A stretch of DNA of 64,000 nucleotides from an uncultured Anaeroplasma sp. (GTDB taxonomy: Bacteria; Bacillota_I; Bacilli_A; Acholeplasmatales; Anaeroplasmataceae), in assembly GCA_945919465.1 (NCBI GenBank), contig CAMEJG010000003.1, positions 1 through 64,000 on the forward strand, given 5' to 3'. Position 1 is the first letter of the stretch. Each line of letters opens with the position of its first letter. Shown in pieces: positions 44,995-55,600 of the stretch. The translations under genes and the position numbers were made by a program. Under the pieces are notes generated by a model. The model was not told the DNA's origin, ran no database searches, and saw nothing but the letters and a program-made list of their open reading frames with translations.

Positions 44995-46078
44995 AATCAT
45001 TTCCTCCACATTTCTTCATTAATTCCATGAATTTATTAAAGATATATTCACTATCCTCAGGACCTGCAGCAGATTCAGGATGATATTGAACTGAAATAAC
45101 ATTATTTTTCTTATCTCTCATTCCCTCAGCCTCATTATCTATTAAATTAATATGAGTTAATTCAAGCTCTGTATCCTTAAGAGACTTTATATCTATAGCA
45201 AATGAATGATTTTGACTTGTTATTTCCACCTTATCAGTTTCTAAATTTTTAACAGGATGATTTCCTCCACGATGACCAAACTTCATCTTATAGGTTTTAG
45301 CTCCATAAGCAAGACCAATAATTTGATGTCCTAAGCAAATACCTAAAATAGGCACAACACCCTTCATTTGACGTACAAGCTCAATAACAGGCTTAACATT
45401 TTCAGGATCACCAGGACCATTTGACAAAAATAATCCATCTGGCTTATATTTCATTATAACATCCTTTGGAGTATCATAAGGAACTACAACGACATTACAG
45501 CCACATTGATTTAATTTACGAATAATATTTAATTTAACACCACAGTCTACCGCAACAACAGTAAAAAGTGGATTAGGAGTTCTTGAATACCAAATCTTTT
45601 TAGAGGATACAGTAGGTACTTGATTTTTTGGATATTCATAATTATTTATTAATTCCATGCATTCATCAATAGGCTTATCAATATCACAAATTAATGCCTT
45701 CATAGAACCCTTATCTCTTATAAGGCGAACTATTTCTCTTGTATCAACACCACTAATTCCTACAGCGTGATTCTCTTCCATCACTTCTCCTAAAGTCCTT
45801 GTAAAACGGAAATTTGATGGAATATCATTATATTCACGAACAATGAATCCTGACATATAAATGTTCTTTGATTCATAATCTTCATCTGTTAATCCGTAAT
45901 TACCAATTAATGGATAGGTCATACAAACCATTTGTCCACAATAGGATGGGTCTGATAAAATTTCTTGATAGCCTACAACTGATGTGTTAAATACAATTTC
46001 AGCTACTTTCTCATCAAAAGAACCAAAGCCATCTCCTAAAAAGACATGTCCATCCTCTAATACTAGCTTTCTATTCAT
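44972..46078 (-). CDS. carA: Carbamoyl phosphate synthase, small (glutaminase) subunit
   Basis: Hydrolyses glutamine and channels ammonia to CarB. The class I glutamine amidotransferase domain has the nucleophile in GICLGHQ and the His/Glu pair in [12 protein letters not shown]. The length is 368 residues. It starts on the last base of the pyrC stop codon. Confidence 0.96.
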   Translation of the reverse strand: MNRKLVLEDGHVFLGDGFGSFDEKVAEIVFNTSVVGYQEILSDPSYCGQMVCMTYPLIGNYGLTDEDYESKNIYMSGFIVREYNDIPSNFRFTRTLGEVMEENHAVGISGVDTREIVRLIRDKGSMKALICDIDKPIDECMELINNYEYPKNQVPTVSSKKIWYSRTPNPLFTVVAVDCGVKLNIIRKLNQCGCNVVVVPYDTPKDVIMKYKPDGLFLSNGPGDPENVKPVIELVRQMKGVVPILGICLGHQIIGLAYGAKTYKMKFGHRGGNHPVKNLETDKVEITSQNHSFAIDIKSLKDTELELTHINLIDNEAEGMRDKKNNVISVQYHPESAAGPEDSEYIFNKFMELMKKCGGNDYAKTNRY

Positions 46079-47292
46079 TATTCTCCCTCTTTTCTATATA
46101 CTATTTTACCATTAAATATATTATATTTAGTAAATCCATAATAGGTTTGTCCTATAAATGGAGAATTCTTACTTTTTGATAATATTTCATCCTCACTATA
46201 GGTATGAGGATTAGTAATATCAATTGCGATGACATTCGCAACGCTACCCTCATATAATCCATATTTTGGTAAATTAAATATTCTCATTGGATTATATACT
46301 AATAAATCTAAAAATCTATCTAAAGAAATTAAATTATTTCTAACAAAATTTGTATAAATTATAGGAATCATTGTTTCAATTCCAATAATACCATTAGGAG
46401 CTTTATCATATTCTCTATTCTTTTCCTCTTTAGTATGAGGAGCATGATCAGAAGCTAAAACATCAACAGTACCATCAAGTAAAGCCTTAATAGTTTCTAA
46501 TCTATTTTCTTCACTCCTTAATGGGGGATTCATTTTATAATTAGTATTTTTAATCATAGTCTCATTTAATACTAAATGATGTGGTGCAACCTCACAAGTA
46601 ATATTATTATATCCATTCTTTTTAGCTTCTCTAATAGCCTCAAATGATTCCTTAGTTGACATATGACAAAAATGATATTTACATCCTACTTTTTTAGCAA
46701 GCTCGATTTCTCTTCTTACAGCTACATATTCACCAGCTGGCGCATATTTATAAACACTATCTTCAGCATGAGATGCAATAATTAAATTATATTTTTCAGC
46801 TAATTTCATAGCCTTTTCTAATAATTCTATATTATTTACACCTCTACCATCATCAGATAATGCATAAACCTTATCACTTAATAGATCTATATCACTAAGC
46901 TCCTTATCCTCCTCATTAACAGAAACTGAAGCATAAGGGTATACATTTATAACAGCATCACGCTTAATAATTTCTTCTTGCTTCCTCAAATTATCAACAT
47001 TATGAGGACAAGGCTTCAAATTAGGCATAGACATAACTACACTAAAGCCACCCTTAGCTGCGGCTTTAGTACCTGTAAGAATAGTTTCTTTATTCTCAAA
47101 GCCTGGTTCTCTTAAATGAACATGAACATCAATTGCCCCAGGCATAACTAATGTATTTTTACAATCTAAAACCTCATAATTATTATTATCAATTGAATCA
47201 TCTATCTTAATAATTAAATCTTTATCTATTAAAATATCTTTCTTAACAAGCTTATTATTTAAAACTATACTACCATTTTTTAAAAGAATCAT
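46078..47292 (-). CDS. pyrC: Dihydroorotase
   Basis: Closes carbamoyl aspartate to dihydroorotate. The 404-residue amidohydrolase has the metal-binding DVHVHLREPG (His-x-His), further His residues (for example in HAEDS and HFCHMS) and the catalytic Asp in ASDHAPH. This is the class I type found with PyrB in Firmicutes. It overlaps pyrB by 4 bases. Confidence 0.95.
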   Translation of the reverse strand: MILLKNGSIVLNNKLVKKDILIDKDLIIKIDDSIDNNNYEVLDCKNTLVMPGAIDVHVHLREPGFENKETILTGTKAAAKGGFSVVMSMPNLKPCPHNVDNLRKQEEIIKRDAVINVYPYASVSVNEEDKELSDIDLLSDKVYALSDDGRGVNNIELLEKAMKLAEKYNLIIASHAEDSVYKYAPAGEYVAVRREIELAKKVGCKYHFCHMSTKESFEAIREAKKNGYNNITCEVAPHHLVLNETMIKNTNYKMNPPLRSEENRLETIKALLDGTVDVLASDHAPHTKEEKNREYDKAPNGIIGIETMIPIIYTNFVRNNLISLDRFLDLLVYNPMRIFNLPKYGLYEGSVANVIAIDITNPHTYSEDEILSKSKNSPFIGQTYYGFTKYNIFNGKIVYRKEGE

Positions 47293-48161
47293 AGCTTACC
47301 CTCTAACTCCATAGAAATAATTGCCATACGGACATATACACCATTAGTCATTTGTTTATATATTCTACTTTTTTCTGCCTCAGCACATTCACTTGCAATT
47401 TCTACTCCTCTATTAATAGGGGCAGGATGCATAATAATCGCATTATCCTTCATTTGATTCATTCTTTCTAATGTCAAACCATATTTTTCATGATATTCTG
47501 AAACTGACATTTCCATTTTTTCTTGATGACGCTCAAATTGAACTCTTAATAGCATTATAATATCCATTGTTTTTATCGCTTCATCAAAAGGAATAAATAA
47601 AGCCGAATTATCATTAAATTCCTCAGGACCAGAAATATAAACCTTCATTCCTAATCTTTCCATAATCTCTATATTAGTATGAGCTACTCTAGAATGAGAA
47701 ATATCACCAACTATACAACATTTTAAACCTTCAAATCTTCCATACTCCTCATAAATAGTCATTAAATCTAATAATGACTGAGTAGGGTGATCACTTGCAC
47801 CATCACCTGCATTAAAAATTGGAATCTTTATACCCTCAAGCTCTTTATAATAGCCATCCTTAGAATGACGAATAATTACTCCGTCAACTCCAATAGATTC
47901 AAAGGTTCTTACAGTATCATATAAAGTTTCACCCTTTTGAACACTAGATGCGCTCACATTACAATCTAAAACCTGAATTCCTAAATTCATTAACGCAGAC
48001 ATAAATGAATAATGAGTACGAGTTGAATTTTCAAAGAAAAGTGTCGCAAATCTTTTATCAGGATAAGATACCTTATATCCACCCTTTAACTTTTCAGCAT
48101 AATCAATGATTTCTTGAATCTTTTCTGTTGATAAATCTCTTAATCTAAGTAAGCCTTTCAT
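47289..48161 (-). CDS. pyrB: Aspartate carbamoyltransferase, catalytic subunit
   Basis: Joins carbamoyl phosphate and aspartate, the committed step of pyrimidine synthesis. Signatures are FENSTRTH, SVQKGETLYDT and HPTQSLLDL. The length is 290 residues. No regulatory subunit pyrI is present, as usual in Firmicutes; control is through the RNA leader upstream. First gene of the operon. Confidence 0.95.
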   Translation of the reverse strand: MKGLLRLRDLSTEKIQEIIDYAEKLKGGYKVSYPDKRFATLFFENSTRTHYSFMSALMNLGIQVLDCNVSASSVQKGETLYDTVRTFESIGVDGVIIRHSKDGYYKELEGIKIPIFNAGDGASDHPTQSLLDLMTIYEEYGRFEGLKCCIVGDISHSRVAHTNIEIMERLGMKVYISGPEEFNDNSALFIPFDEAIKTMDIIMLLRVQFERHQEKMEMSVSEYHEKYGLTLERMNQMKDNAIIMHPAPINRGVEIASECAEAEKSRIYKQMTNGVYVRMAIISMELEGKL

Positions 48162-48171
48162 ATTTCACCTC

Positions 48172-48270
48172 AAAAAAAATAGTTTTCCAATCCAAAAAGG
48201 ACTAGAAAACTAGTATCAACACAATAAAATTCATATTAATCTGGTATTCTTGTTAGCCTCTCTGGACTAT
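48172..48270 (-). promoter_or_regulatory. PyrR-type attenuator leader of the pyr operon
   Basis: On the minus strand AGTCCAGAGAGGCTAAC (around 48252-48268) matches the conserved PyrR-binding loop, with TAG-CC and GGCTA forming its stem. Downstream, 14-base arms (48199-48212 and 48180-48193) with a 5-base loop and a T run (48172-48179) form the terminator, just before pyrB. With UMP, PyrR would bind the first hairpin and favour termination. No pyrR gene is in the window, so it must be encoded elsewhere. Confidence 0.85.
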
Positions 48271-48308
48271 CTTAAAGCTTTTCGGAATATATCTTACCAC
48301 AAAGCTTC

Positions 48309-48338
48309 TTTATATTCAAGTTAAAATAAGAATAATAA
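48309..48338 (-). promoter_or_regulatory. Promoter of the pyr operon
   Basis: TTATTA (48333-48338) and TATAAA (48309-48314) on the minus strand with 18 bases between; moderate match only, but it sits just before the PyrR leader. Confidence 0.5.
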
Positions 48339-48346
48339 CAAAATTA

Positions 48347-48601
48347 TTATATCTCTAAAATACCATCCTTAACATCTAATAAAAAATCATATAAATCATC
48401 ATAATATTCCTTTTGAAGCATTAAATCATCATTAAAACCAAAATAAACTATTAATGCCTTATCAGAAACCTCATCTACTAATTTATTAATTTCATCAACC
48501 TCTATATCATTACAAATTTCTTCTTCCTTATAGGTATTTATAAACCAATCAGGATTATTAGCTCTTTTTAATGCTTCACTATATTTTAATATTCTCATCA
48601 T
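48347..48601 (-). CDS. Small uncharacterised protein
   Basis: An 84-residue acidic protein (MMRILKYSEALKRANN at the start) with Asp/Glu-rich helices and no membrane segment. I recognise no family. It overlaps the cysteine-synthase-like gene by 23 bases and is probably the last gene of the pepF transcript. The pyr operon promoter lies just past its stop. Confidence 0.7.
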   Translation of the reverse strand: MMRILKYSEALKRANNPDWFINTYKEEEICNDIEVDEINKLVDEVSDKALIVYFGFNDDLMLQKEYYDDLYDFLLDVKDGILEI

Positions 48602-49220
48602 TTTCTCCTAATATTATGATTGAATTGGGATATTTTTTATCTAAATATTCTAAATCAAAGCTATCTAATAATTCAAAATTATCCATAATATCATTATTAA
48701 TATTAGATAATTTAAAATCATAATTATTTTTTATTGATAAACCAATAATATTTATTTCTTTACTTATCTTAAGATACATTCCAATACTTCTAATTAAAAT
48801 TCCACTACCAATAGGAATAATAATATTATCAAAACTATTATTTATTTTCTTTAAATATGGAATAAATTCCTTATAAGATATATTAATATCTAAAAAATTC
48901 AAAACATAAGAATTATCTATTTCTAAAGAGATATCCTTAGCTAAGTCTAAAAGCTCTAAATATCCATATTTAGTAGGAGCCTTTACAATATCAGTCTGAT
49001 ATAATTCTAATTCATTAATAATGTTATTTTCTAAATCATCAGGAATAACTAAAATAAGCTTAATACCTTTATTGAATAAATATTTAGCTAAATACATAAT
49101 ATTAATTCCTTTACCAAAGGAGACAATAGTTGAATTTAAATTAATTGTCCCCTCATTTAATAAAGATTCTATTATATTTTTAATAATTATTTCTCTATGA
49201 TTAAATCTAAATATTTCCAT
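48579..49220 (-). CDS. Truncated cysteine-synthase-like protein without the PLP lysine region
   Basis: A 213-residue protein resembling the middle and later part of fold-type II PLP enzymes. IVSFGKGINIMYLAKYLFNKG followed by LILVIPDD matches the SGNTGxxLA...PE region of cysteine synthases. NIIIPIGSG...IGMYLK matches the glycine-rich GTGGTxxGxxxYLK loop. The N-terminal segment that holds the Schiff-base lysine (xxSxKDR) is absent, and the SGN loop is altered. It is therefore unlikely to be an active PLP enzyme; it could bind a metabolite or a partner. The resemblance is by eye and moderate. It starts at the last base of pepF. Confidence 0.5.
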   Translation of the reverse strand: MEIFRFNHREIIIKNIIESLLNEGTINLNSTIVSFGKGINIMYLAKYLFNKGIKLILVIPDDLENNIINELELYQTDIVKAPTKYGYLELLDLAKDISLEIDNSYVLNFLDINISYKEFIPYLKKINNSFDNIIIPIGSGILIRSIGMYLKISKEINIIGLSIKNNYDFKLSNINNDIMDNFELLDSFDLEYLDKKYPNSIIILGENDENIKI

Positions 49221-50983
49221 TATTTTAATGTTTCCTCAAGCTCATCAAGTAATTCCTCTAATCTCTTTACTACTGCCATAAAGGCTTCCTTATTAGTTAA
49301 ATCAACACCAGCATTTTTAATTATTTCAACTGGATCATTACTTCCTCCAGCTTTTAATAAATTAAGATAATTATCAAGATCATTACTATTTCCATTCTTG
49401 ACCTTATTATATAAAGCTAAAGAAGCACTATAGCTTGTTGCATATTGATATACATAATAAGGGGTATGGAAGAAATGAGGAATACTAGCCCATACCATAT
49501 CCTTATATTTTTCATTATCTAAATCAATATCAAAATATGATAAATATAAATCATGCATAATCTTAGATAAACTAATAGAAGTAACTGCCTCGCCCTTTTC
49601 TACCATAGAATGAGCTTGATATTCATAATCTGCGAATAATGTTTGACGATAGAAGGTTGCGATTAAATCATCAATGGCTTGTTCTAATAAAACAATCTTT
49701 TCATTTTTATCATCAATATTTTTAACTAAATAATCTAAGAATAATTGTTCATTGAAAGTAGATGCTACTTCAGCTACAAAAATAACATAATCAGCAGTTT
49801 CAGGCTTTTGAGCCTCATTTGCATATAATGTATGAATTGAATGTCCACATTCATGAGCTATTGTAAACGCACTAGATAAATCATCATTATGATTCAATAA
49901 AATAAATGCACCTTCATTATATGTACCTGTAGAATATGCACCAGTAGATTTACCATCAGAAGAATATACAGAAACTCTACCAAATTCTAAAGCTTTAGAA
50001 GCTTTTTTATAATAATCACTACCCAATGATTTTGAAGCTTCTAATACCATATTTCTTGAATCAATATAAGAATATTTCTTATTAGATTCTTTCATATGTA
50101 AGAATCTATCATAAGTATGAATTTCATCTAAATTAAAATATTTTTTTCTAATATTATAATATCTTTTTAATAAATGGGTATTTTCCTTAGTAGTTTCTAC
50201 TAAAGAATGAAATACCTTAGGATCGATATTATCTTTATATAGCTTACAAGCTAAACAAGATTCATATCCCTTACTTTTAGCAATATTAAATTCATTACTA
50301 ATAATACCATTATAAATACCTGCAAAGGTATTTCTATGATCATAATAATATTTAAATATTCCTTCAAATATTATTCTTCTATCCTCTTGTTTATCCATTT
50401 TAGATAAATAATAACGATAATTAGAATTATTTATTACTAAATCACTTCCATCAGTTAATTTAACTGTGACATCAAAATTATCTTGAATTGCTAAGCTATC
50501 ATAAAGCTTAACAATATTATTTTGAGTATCCTCAAGTAAAGAAATTACTTCTTCTACTTCAGTAGTTCTTACATGTTCTTGCATTCTAAATAACTTATTT
50601 AAGCTATATAGATTAGCTTTAATATCTAAATCCTCATTAACCCAATCTAATACTTTCTTACCAATTGATAATATTTCAGGATTTGCAAATGCTAATTTTT
50701 GATTATAATCACTAAAAATACTATACATTAGATTAACATCCTTCTGAGAATCTAAATTCTTTTGATTTAAATCCTTCTTCATATGAGCATAACAAAAAGC
50801 TTTTGATAGAATTAATTCAGCATTAGTTTTCTTAATCAAAAATTCCTTAAATGAAGCTTTATCATTTAACTTATCTTTATAAGCTGCAAGCTCATTAATC
50901 ATATTATTTATTTTTTCTAAATCATTAGTCCATTCATTTCTATCCTTATAAATAAGACCTAAATTCCAATTTAAATTTTCCAT
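49220..50983 (-). CDS. pepF: Oligoendopeptidase F
   Basis: A cytoplasmic M3-family zinc peptidase of 587 residues that cleaves medium-length peptides. The metal site is HECGHSIH near residue 380, with ASTFNEQLF downstream supplying the third ligand (Glu). The tail HTPYYVYQYATSYS is characteristic of PepF. It has a strong promoter and heads a three-gene transcript. Confidence 0.95.
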   Translation of the reverse strand: MENLNWNLGLIYKDRNEWTNDLEKINNMINELAAYKDKLNDKASFKEFLIKKTNAELILSKAFCYAHMKKDLNQKNLDSQKDVNLMYSIFSDYNQKLAFANPEILSIGKKVLDWVNEDLDIKANLYSLNKLFRMQEHVRTTEVEEVISLLEDTQNNIVKLYDSLAIQDNFDVTVKLTDGSDLVINNSNYRYYLSKMDKQEDRRIIFEGIFKYYYDHRNTFAGIYNGIISNEFNIAKSKGYESCLACKLYKDNIDPKVFHSLVETTKENTHLLKRYYNIRKKYFNLDEIHTYDRFLHMKESNKKYSYIDSRNMVLEASKSLGSDYYKKASKALEFGRVSVYSSDGKSTGAYSTGTYNEGAFILLNHNDDLSSAFTIAHECGHSIHTLYANEAQKPETADYVIFVAEVASTFNEQLFLDYLVKNIDDKNEKIVLLEQAIDDLIATFYRQTLFADYEYQAHSMVEKGEAVTSISLSKIMHDLYLSYFDIDLDNEKYKDMVWASIPHFFHTPYYVYQYATSYSASLALYNKVKNGNSNDLDNYLNLLKAGGSNDPVEIIKNAGVDLTNKEAFMAVVKRLEELLDELEETLK

Positions 50984-51011
50984 ATAATTCTCCTTTTCAA
51001 ATCTTATAATT

Positions 51012-51040
51012 ATTATACTATTTTAATATTAAACTGTAAA
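51012..51040 (-). promoter_or_regulatory. Promoter of the pepF transcript
   Basis: TTTACA (51035-51040) and TATAAT (51012-51017) on the minus strand, 17 bases apart. It lies just past the end of the Wadjet operon. Confidence 0.85.
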
Positions 51041-51050
51041 ATAAAATAAT

Positions 51051-51512
51051 CTAATAAATGAAAAAAATCAGCAAAAAGCTGATTTTAAAAATGTCTCTAC
51101 GCCAATCTTCTTCACCTGAATTATAGGCTTTACAGGCTGAAATCCAACTATCTTTCTCATATTTTATATCATCAAGCATTTCTAAATAATCTTCTTTTGA
51201 TGCATAGTTCAATTCTACCATTAGCTTATAGAATTTCTTTAAGCTAAAAATATTTGATTTTATTAATACTGGAGTAGACCAAATTGCTTTTCTAATAAAC
51301 CAATCTGAAAAAAACTCACATATATGACTCATTCCTTTTTCCATTGGAATATATTCATAATAGGTTAAATAATCGTTTAAATAAAACCTAGTATTAAATA
51401 CATGCTCTTTAATTGTACTATTACTTAAGCCATCACTTTCAAGCTTATTCTTAAATAATTCTAAATACTTCATATTTTTCTTTTCATTAGTTTCATAATT
51501 TAATTCTTCCAT
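51051..51512 (-). CDS. Fifth gene of the Wadjet operon: integrase core-binding-like protein with no catalytic domain
   Basis: A 153-residue protein that starts 2 bases after jetD. Residues about 15-110 (MKYLELFKNKLESDGLSNST..., then SLKKFYKLMVELNY) resemble the N-terminal SAM-like DNA-binding domain of tyrosine recombinases. There is no catalytic domain (no R-H-R-Y). The last 11 codons (KISFLLIFFIY) are read through the operon's terminator hairpin and T run, and the TAG stop lies beyond it. A transcript ending at the terminator would therefore have no stop codon. Either the true end was lost, or the message is meant to be non-stop, as in arfA. Function unknown; the context suggests a link to the Wadjet system. 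Confidence 0.65.
   Translation of the reverse strand: MEELNYETNEKKNMKYLELFKNKLESDGLSNSTIKEHVFNTRFYLNDYLTYYEYIPMEKGMSHICEFFSDWFIRKAIWSTPVLIKSNIFSLKKFYKLMVELNYASKEDYLEMLDDIKYEKDSWISACKAYNSGEEDWRRDIFKISFLLIFFIY
51061..51086 (-). terminator. Terminator of the Wadjet operon, inside a reading frame
   Basis: Nine-bp stem AAAATCAGC/GCTGATTTT (51078-51086 with 51064-51072) with a 5-base loop and seven T on the minus strand. It lies upstream of the stop codon (51051-51053) of the gene it ends. Confidence 0.85.
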
Positions 51513-51514
51513 AT

Positions 51515-52636
51515 TTACTTATTATAAAGGCTTTCCTGTTCTAGCCAAATTTTATTATCAATCATATAATTGATAACATCAAAATGTGATTTTAAATTAT
51601 TTATATTTAATAATGATTTTAATTTTAATATATATTTATCATCATTAATAATTTGAGTATATTCTATATTATTTAATAATGTAGTTAAATCCATATTAAT
51701 AGCTTCAATATTAATATTTAGATTATCAATTAAATTATTTAATATCATAAAGCCACCATAATCTATATCCCCAAAATGATAGAATTTATTACAATATAAT
51801 TTAAGCTTTTTTAATAATTCTATTTGACTTTTAGTAGGAAATCCTCCCAAATAAATTATTAAGCCATCATTTTTATAATTATAGAATGTTGTAAGATTTT
51901 CAATAGTAATAATCTTATTAATATTACTAAATGATATTATATTGATATCATCAATTGGAATAGCAATTGAGGTATTAAGATTTAATAAATTAATTTCTTG
52001 ATTGTTTATTATTATATTACCTTCGCCTTTAACATATAGATATGGGGTAGTATATATAATTCCTTTTTCCTCAAATATATTTTCATTATCATAAATACTA
52101 ATTATTATTCTTTTTAATGAATTTAATCTTTTAGAATCATTATAAATATAATTACTAGCATTTCTTTCATATACTATATGATCTAAATTTTCAATATAAT
52201 GAATAGCCTTAATAGAATCAATAAAATCATCATTTAAATATTGCTTAATAGATTTATTATTATTTATTTTATAATTAATATCATTTAATAAATCTACTAT
52301 TATTTTATCATTATATTTTTTTAATTCATTTAATAATCTTTCTCTTTTAATACTAACTGAATTAATATTTAATAATTCTTTTATTTCTTCTATCTTATCA
52401 AGATTCAATATAATAGAATCTATAACTGTATCATGAGGTATTTTCTTAATCCTTATATAATTTTTATTTAATAAATTATTAATCGCCTCATCATATTCTG
52501 AAATATTTTCAAAATATTTAGGATACTTTTCCTTAGTTAATTTAATTTTAATACTATTTTTGAAATTAGATGAATTTGCATCTCTTCTTTCATAAATATT
52601 AATTAAATCTCTTAATAATATTTCATCATATTTCAT
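51515..52636 (-). CDS. jetD: Wadjet defence protein JetD (Toprim nuclease subunit)
   Basis: The DNA-cutting subunit of the Wadjet anti-plasmid system, 373 residues from ATG 52636. The N-terminal half is helical and AT-biased. The C-terminal half has a topoisomerase VI-like Toprim domain with Glu246 (in ITIENLTTF) and the acidic pair Asp290/Asp292 in FGDIDYGG, plus YLGGF between them and LEQE at the end. The overlap of 11 bases with jetC and the gene order fix the assignment. In characterised systems it cleaves circular DNA after loop extrusion by JetABC. Confidence 0.9.
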   Translation of the reverse strand: MKYDEILLRDLINIYERRDANSSNFKNSIKIKLTKEKYPKYFENISEYDEAINNLLNKNYIRIKKIPHDTVIDSIILNLDKIEEIKELLNINSVSIKRERLLNELKKYNDKIIVDLLNDINYKINNNKSIKQYLNDDFIDSIKAIHYIENLDHIVYERNASNYIYNDSKRLNSLKRIIISIYDNENIFEEKGIIYTTPYLYVKGEGNIIINNQEINLLNLNTSIAIPIDDINIISFSNINKIITIENLTTFYNYKNDGLIIYLGGFPTKSQIELLKKLKLYCNKFYHFGDIDYGGFMILNNLIDNLNINIEAINMDLTTLLNNIEYTQIINDDKYILKLKSLLNINNLKSHFDVINYMIDNKIWLEQESLYNK

Positions 52637-55600
52637 GACTAATATCACTCACAATCGCAGTCTCTCCATCTCTAATAACCGCAAGAATAGTCTCAATATT
52701 ATCTATTAAAGAATCAAGCTTACCAGGGGTTGCTAAAATAAGCTGTAAATTAAGCTTATCACGATAGAATTCAAGCATTGCTTGAATACGTTGACTATCC
52801 ATTTTATCAAATGCTTCATCATATAATACAATACCTAAAGCATCCTTATTTCTCTTAAAATCTAGCGTTTGTTGGAAAGCAACACCTGATAATATATAAA
52901 ATGGCACCTGTACCTCACCACCAGATTGAGATTTCATTACTTCATTTAGCTTCTTTATACCTGTAGGAGTATTTACTTCTACATCAAATTTTAAATAATT
53001 TCGATAATCTACTATCATATTACTGATAGTTAGATCATTAGAAAACATATATTGATTTAATATATCTTGAATTTTATTTCTTTTTATATCTTCTTTTTCT
53101 CTATCAATAAATAATCCAGTATCAGAATTAGAAGAATTATATTCTTTAGCATAATCATAAATTAACTTAAAATCTAAATTATCAGTAATAGTCATTTTTA
53201 TCTTATAATAATCATTACCAAAATTAAAGGTTGATAAGCTATGATTTAAATTATCTATTTCTATTTTAGCTTTTTCTATTGAATTATATAATTTTGAAAT
53301 AAATTGTGTAAAGAATAATTTCTTATTCTTATTCTTAAAATCTAATAGCTTAGATTTATATTTAAATACTGATTGATCTATTTTATTTCTTTCTTCTTTA
53401 AATTGAACTAATGATTCCATATTAGGCTCATAATTAAGACTAAATTCATCACGAGCCTCCCTCATTTGGTATTCTAAATCAAGAGTATTTTTATTAATGC
53501 TATTTTCTAATGGTCTTTCTAAGGACTTAAGCTCATTAATAAATTTTGGTGATATCTTAATATCTAATAATTCATTATTTCCTAAATCTATTAGGCTTCT
53601 ATCAAAGCCTGATAATTCATCATTAAATAATTCTATATTGTTTTCTTTATTAGAAATTAATTCTTGATTCTTTTTTATTATTGCTAAATATTCACTAATA
53701 TTATCATCATGAGTCTTAATCAATTTATTTATATTTATTAATTCATTTTCAATATTAGATATTTTAGAAGATATTTCTATATATTGAGGATTAGATTCAT
53801 AGAATTTAATATCATTTCTTAAAGATTCCATTTTATCAAATAAAATAGAATCATTATTAATACTATTAATTAATGAATTATCCTCTAATATTGAAGATGA
53901 AAATTCAATTTCATTATCAATTATACTTAATTGTTCTTTATAAATATAAAATTGATTTTTTAATTCATTAGCTTCATCTATTAATTGAGCTAATTGTTTT
54001 TTTCTTTCTATTAGCTGACTTTTAATACCATTTTGTCCAATATATTGTTCACTACAAGCCTTAGGATTTAATCTTCCTAATGAATAATTTTGATAATGCA
54101 TACAATCCTTAGTAACTGAAATATCATAATTATCAAGCTCATAAATACTATTTACACAATGTACCCTATTAAGGATATATCTAGCATAATTTAATGCAGT
54201 TTGATTTGAAGATTCTATAAAGCTTCCTAATACTTCATCTACATATTCAATATCAGGAATTTTAGTGCCATTTATTATTCTAGTTTGATAAAAATCCTTT
54301 TTTTCATGATAGATTTTCATTGCCTCTTTATAATATTTATTTGGTACAATAATATAAAATCTTTGAGTATTTAAATATCCTTCAATTGCATTTTGCCAAG
54401 ATTTATCAGTAATATCTAAGTATTCACATAGATATTTAACCTCAATTTCTTCATTATGCTTATCCTCTAAAGTCTTTTTAAGATAATTCTTAAATTCTTC
54501 TAGTTTTGGATTAAAGGTAAGCTTATTATTTTCTAGATTAGTAATAATATTATTTATTTCACTAATATTATTTCTAATCTCATTTATTGAATTTTCAGTA
54601 TTATAGAAATTATTTTTAATAATATCTCTTATATTTGATAATTCATTTTTGAAATCCTTAAATAGTTTTCTAGTAATATTTGTCTCATATTTTGCATTCA
54701 TTAAATATGTATAAAAATCATTAAATATTTTATTTTTATATTTAGATAATAGAGAAATATTTTTTAATTCATTTTGACATTTAGTAACAAAGGTATTTAA
54801 ATCAATATGATTTTTATCATATTCTTTTTCTATTAATTCTAATTCTCTTCTTTTAATTGCTAAATCAGGAGATATTTTATCTAATGCATTTTTTAATTCT
54901 ACTTTATTATTTAATAAACTATTATAATCTTCATTAAGATTATTTTTCTTTTCTAATTCAAATTCTTTTAAGCTTTCGTTTGAATTAATATCATCCTTAA
55001 GCTTATTAATTTCATATTCATTTTGCATTATTAAAGATAAATTAATTTTTACCTTTAATAAATCAAGCTTTTTATTATCATCTATTATCTTATTACCAAG
55101 TGATACTATTTTAGATAAAGAATCTAATTTCTTTTCTTCAATTTCAATAGTAGAATTAACCTTTTCAATTTCAATAATATTTTTCTTAATAGAGTCAACA
55201 TCAATAGGACTTTCATCAAGAACAAATTCATTCATAAAATCATTACAATTTGTAATATTTTTAATTCCAACTGCTCTAGATAAAGTTTGAAAATATTTCT
55301 TTTCATCCTTTAGTCCTAAAATATCCTTTAGTTTAATTTGATATTGATATAATGTTGGAAAGGTATTAAATTCATAATTGGATTTCATTTCCTTTACAAA
55401 TATATCATATGTTTTAGGATAATCATCCTTTATAAATAGATTTTCATTTAATTCTAAATTCTTTATATAGAAATATTTAGGATCATTTAATTTGGATAAA
55501 TTAAATTTATAATCAATATTAATACCAAAAATATGCTTAACATCATTTAATTCTATTTCTAATGCTAAATAGCATACCACATCACCAGGTCGAAGGTATT

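Noticed and set aside
52626-52628. Possible Mollicute code with TGA as tryptophan
   Set aside because: TGA ends jetC, fabG and other genes exactly where families end, and Trp is written TGG throughout.
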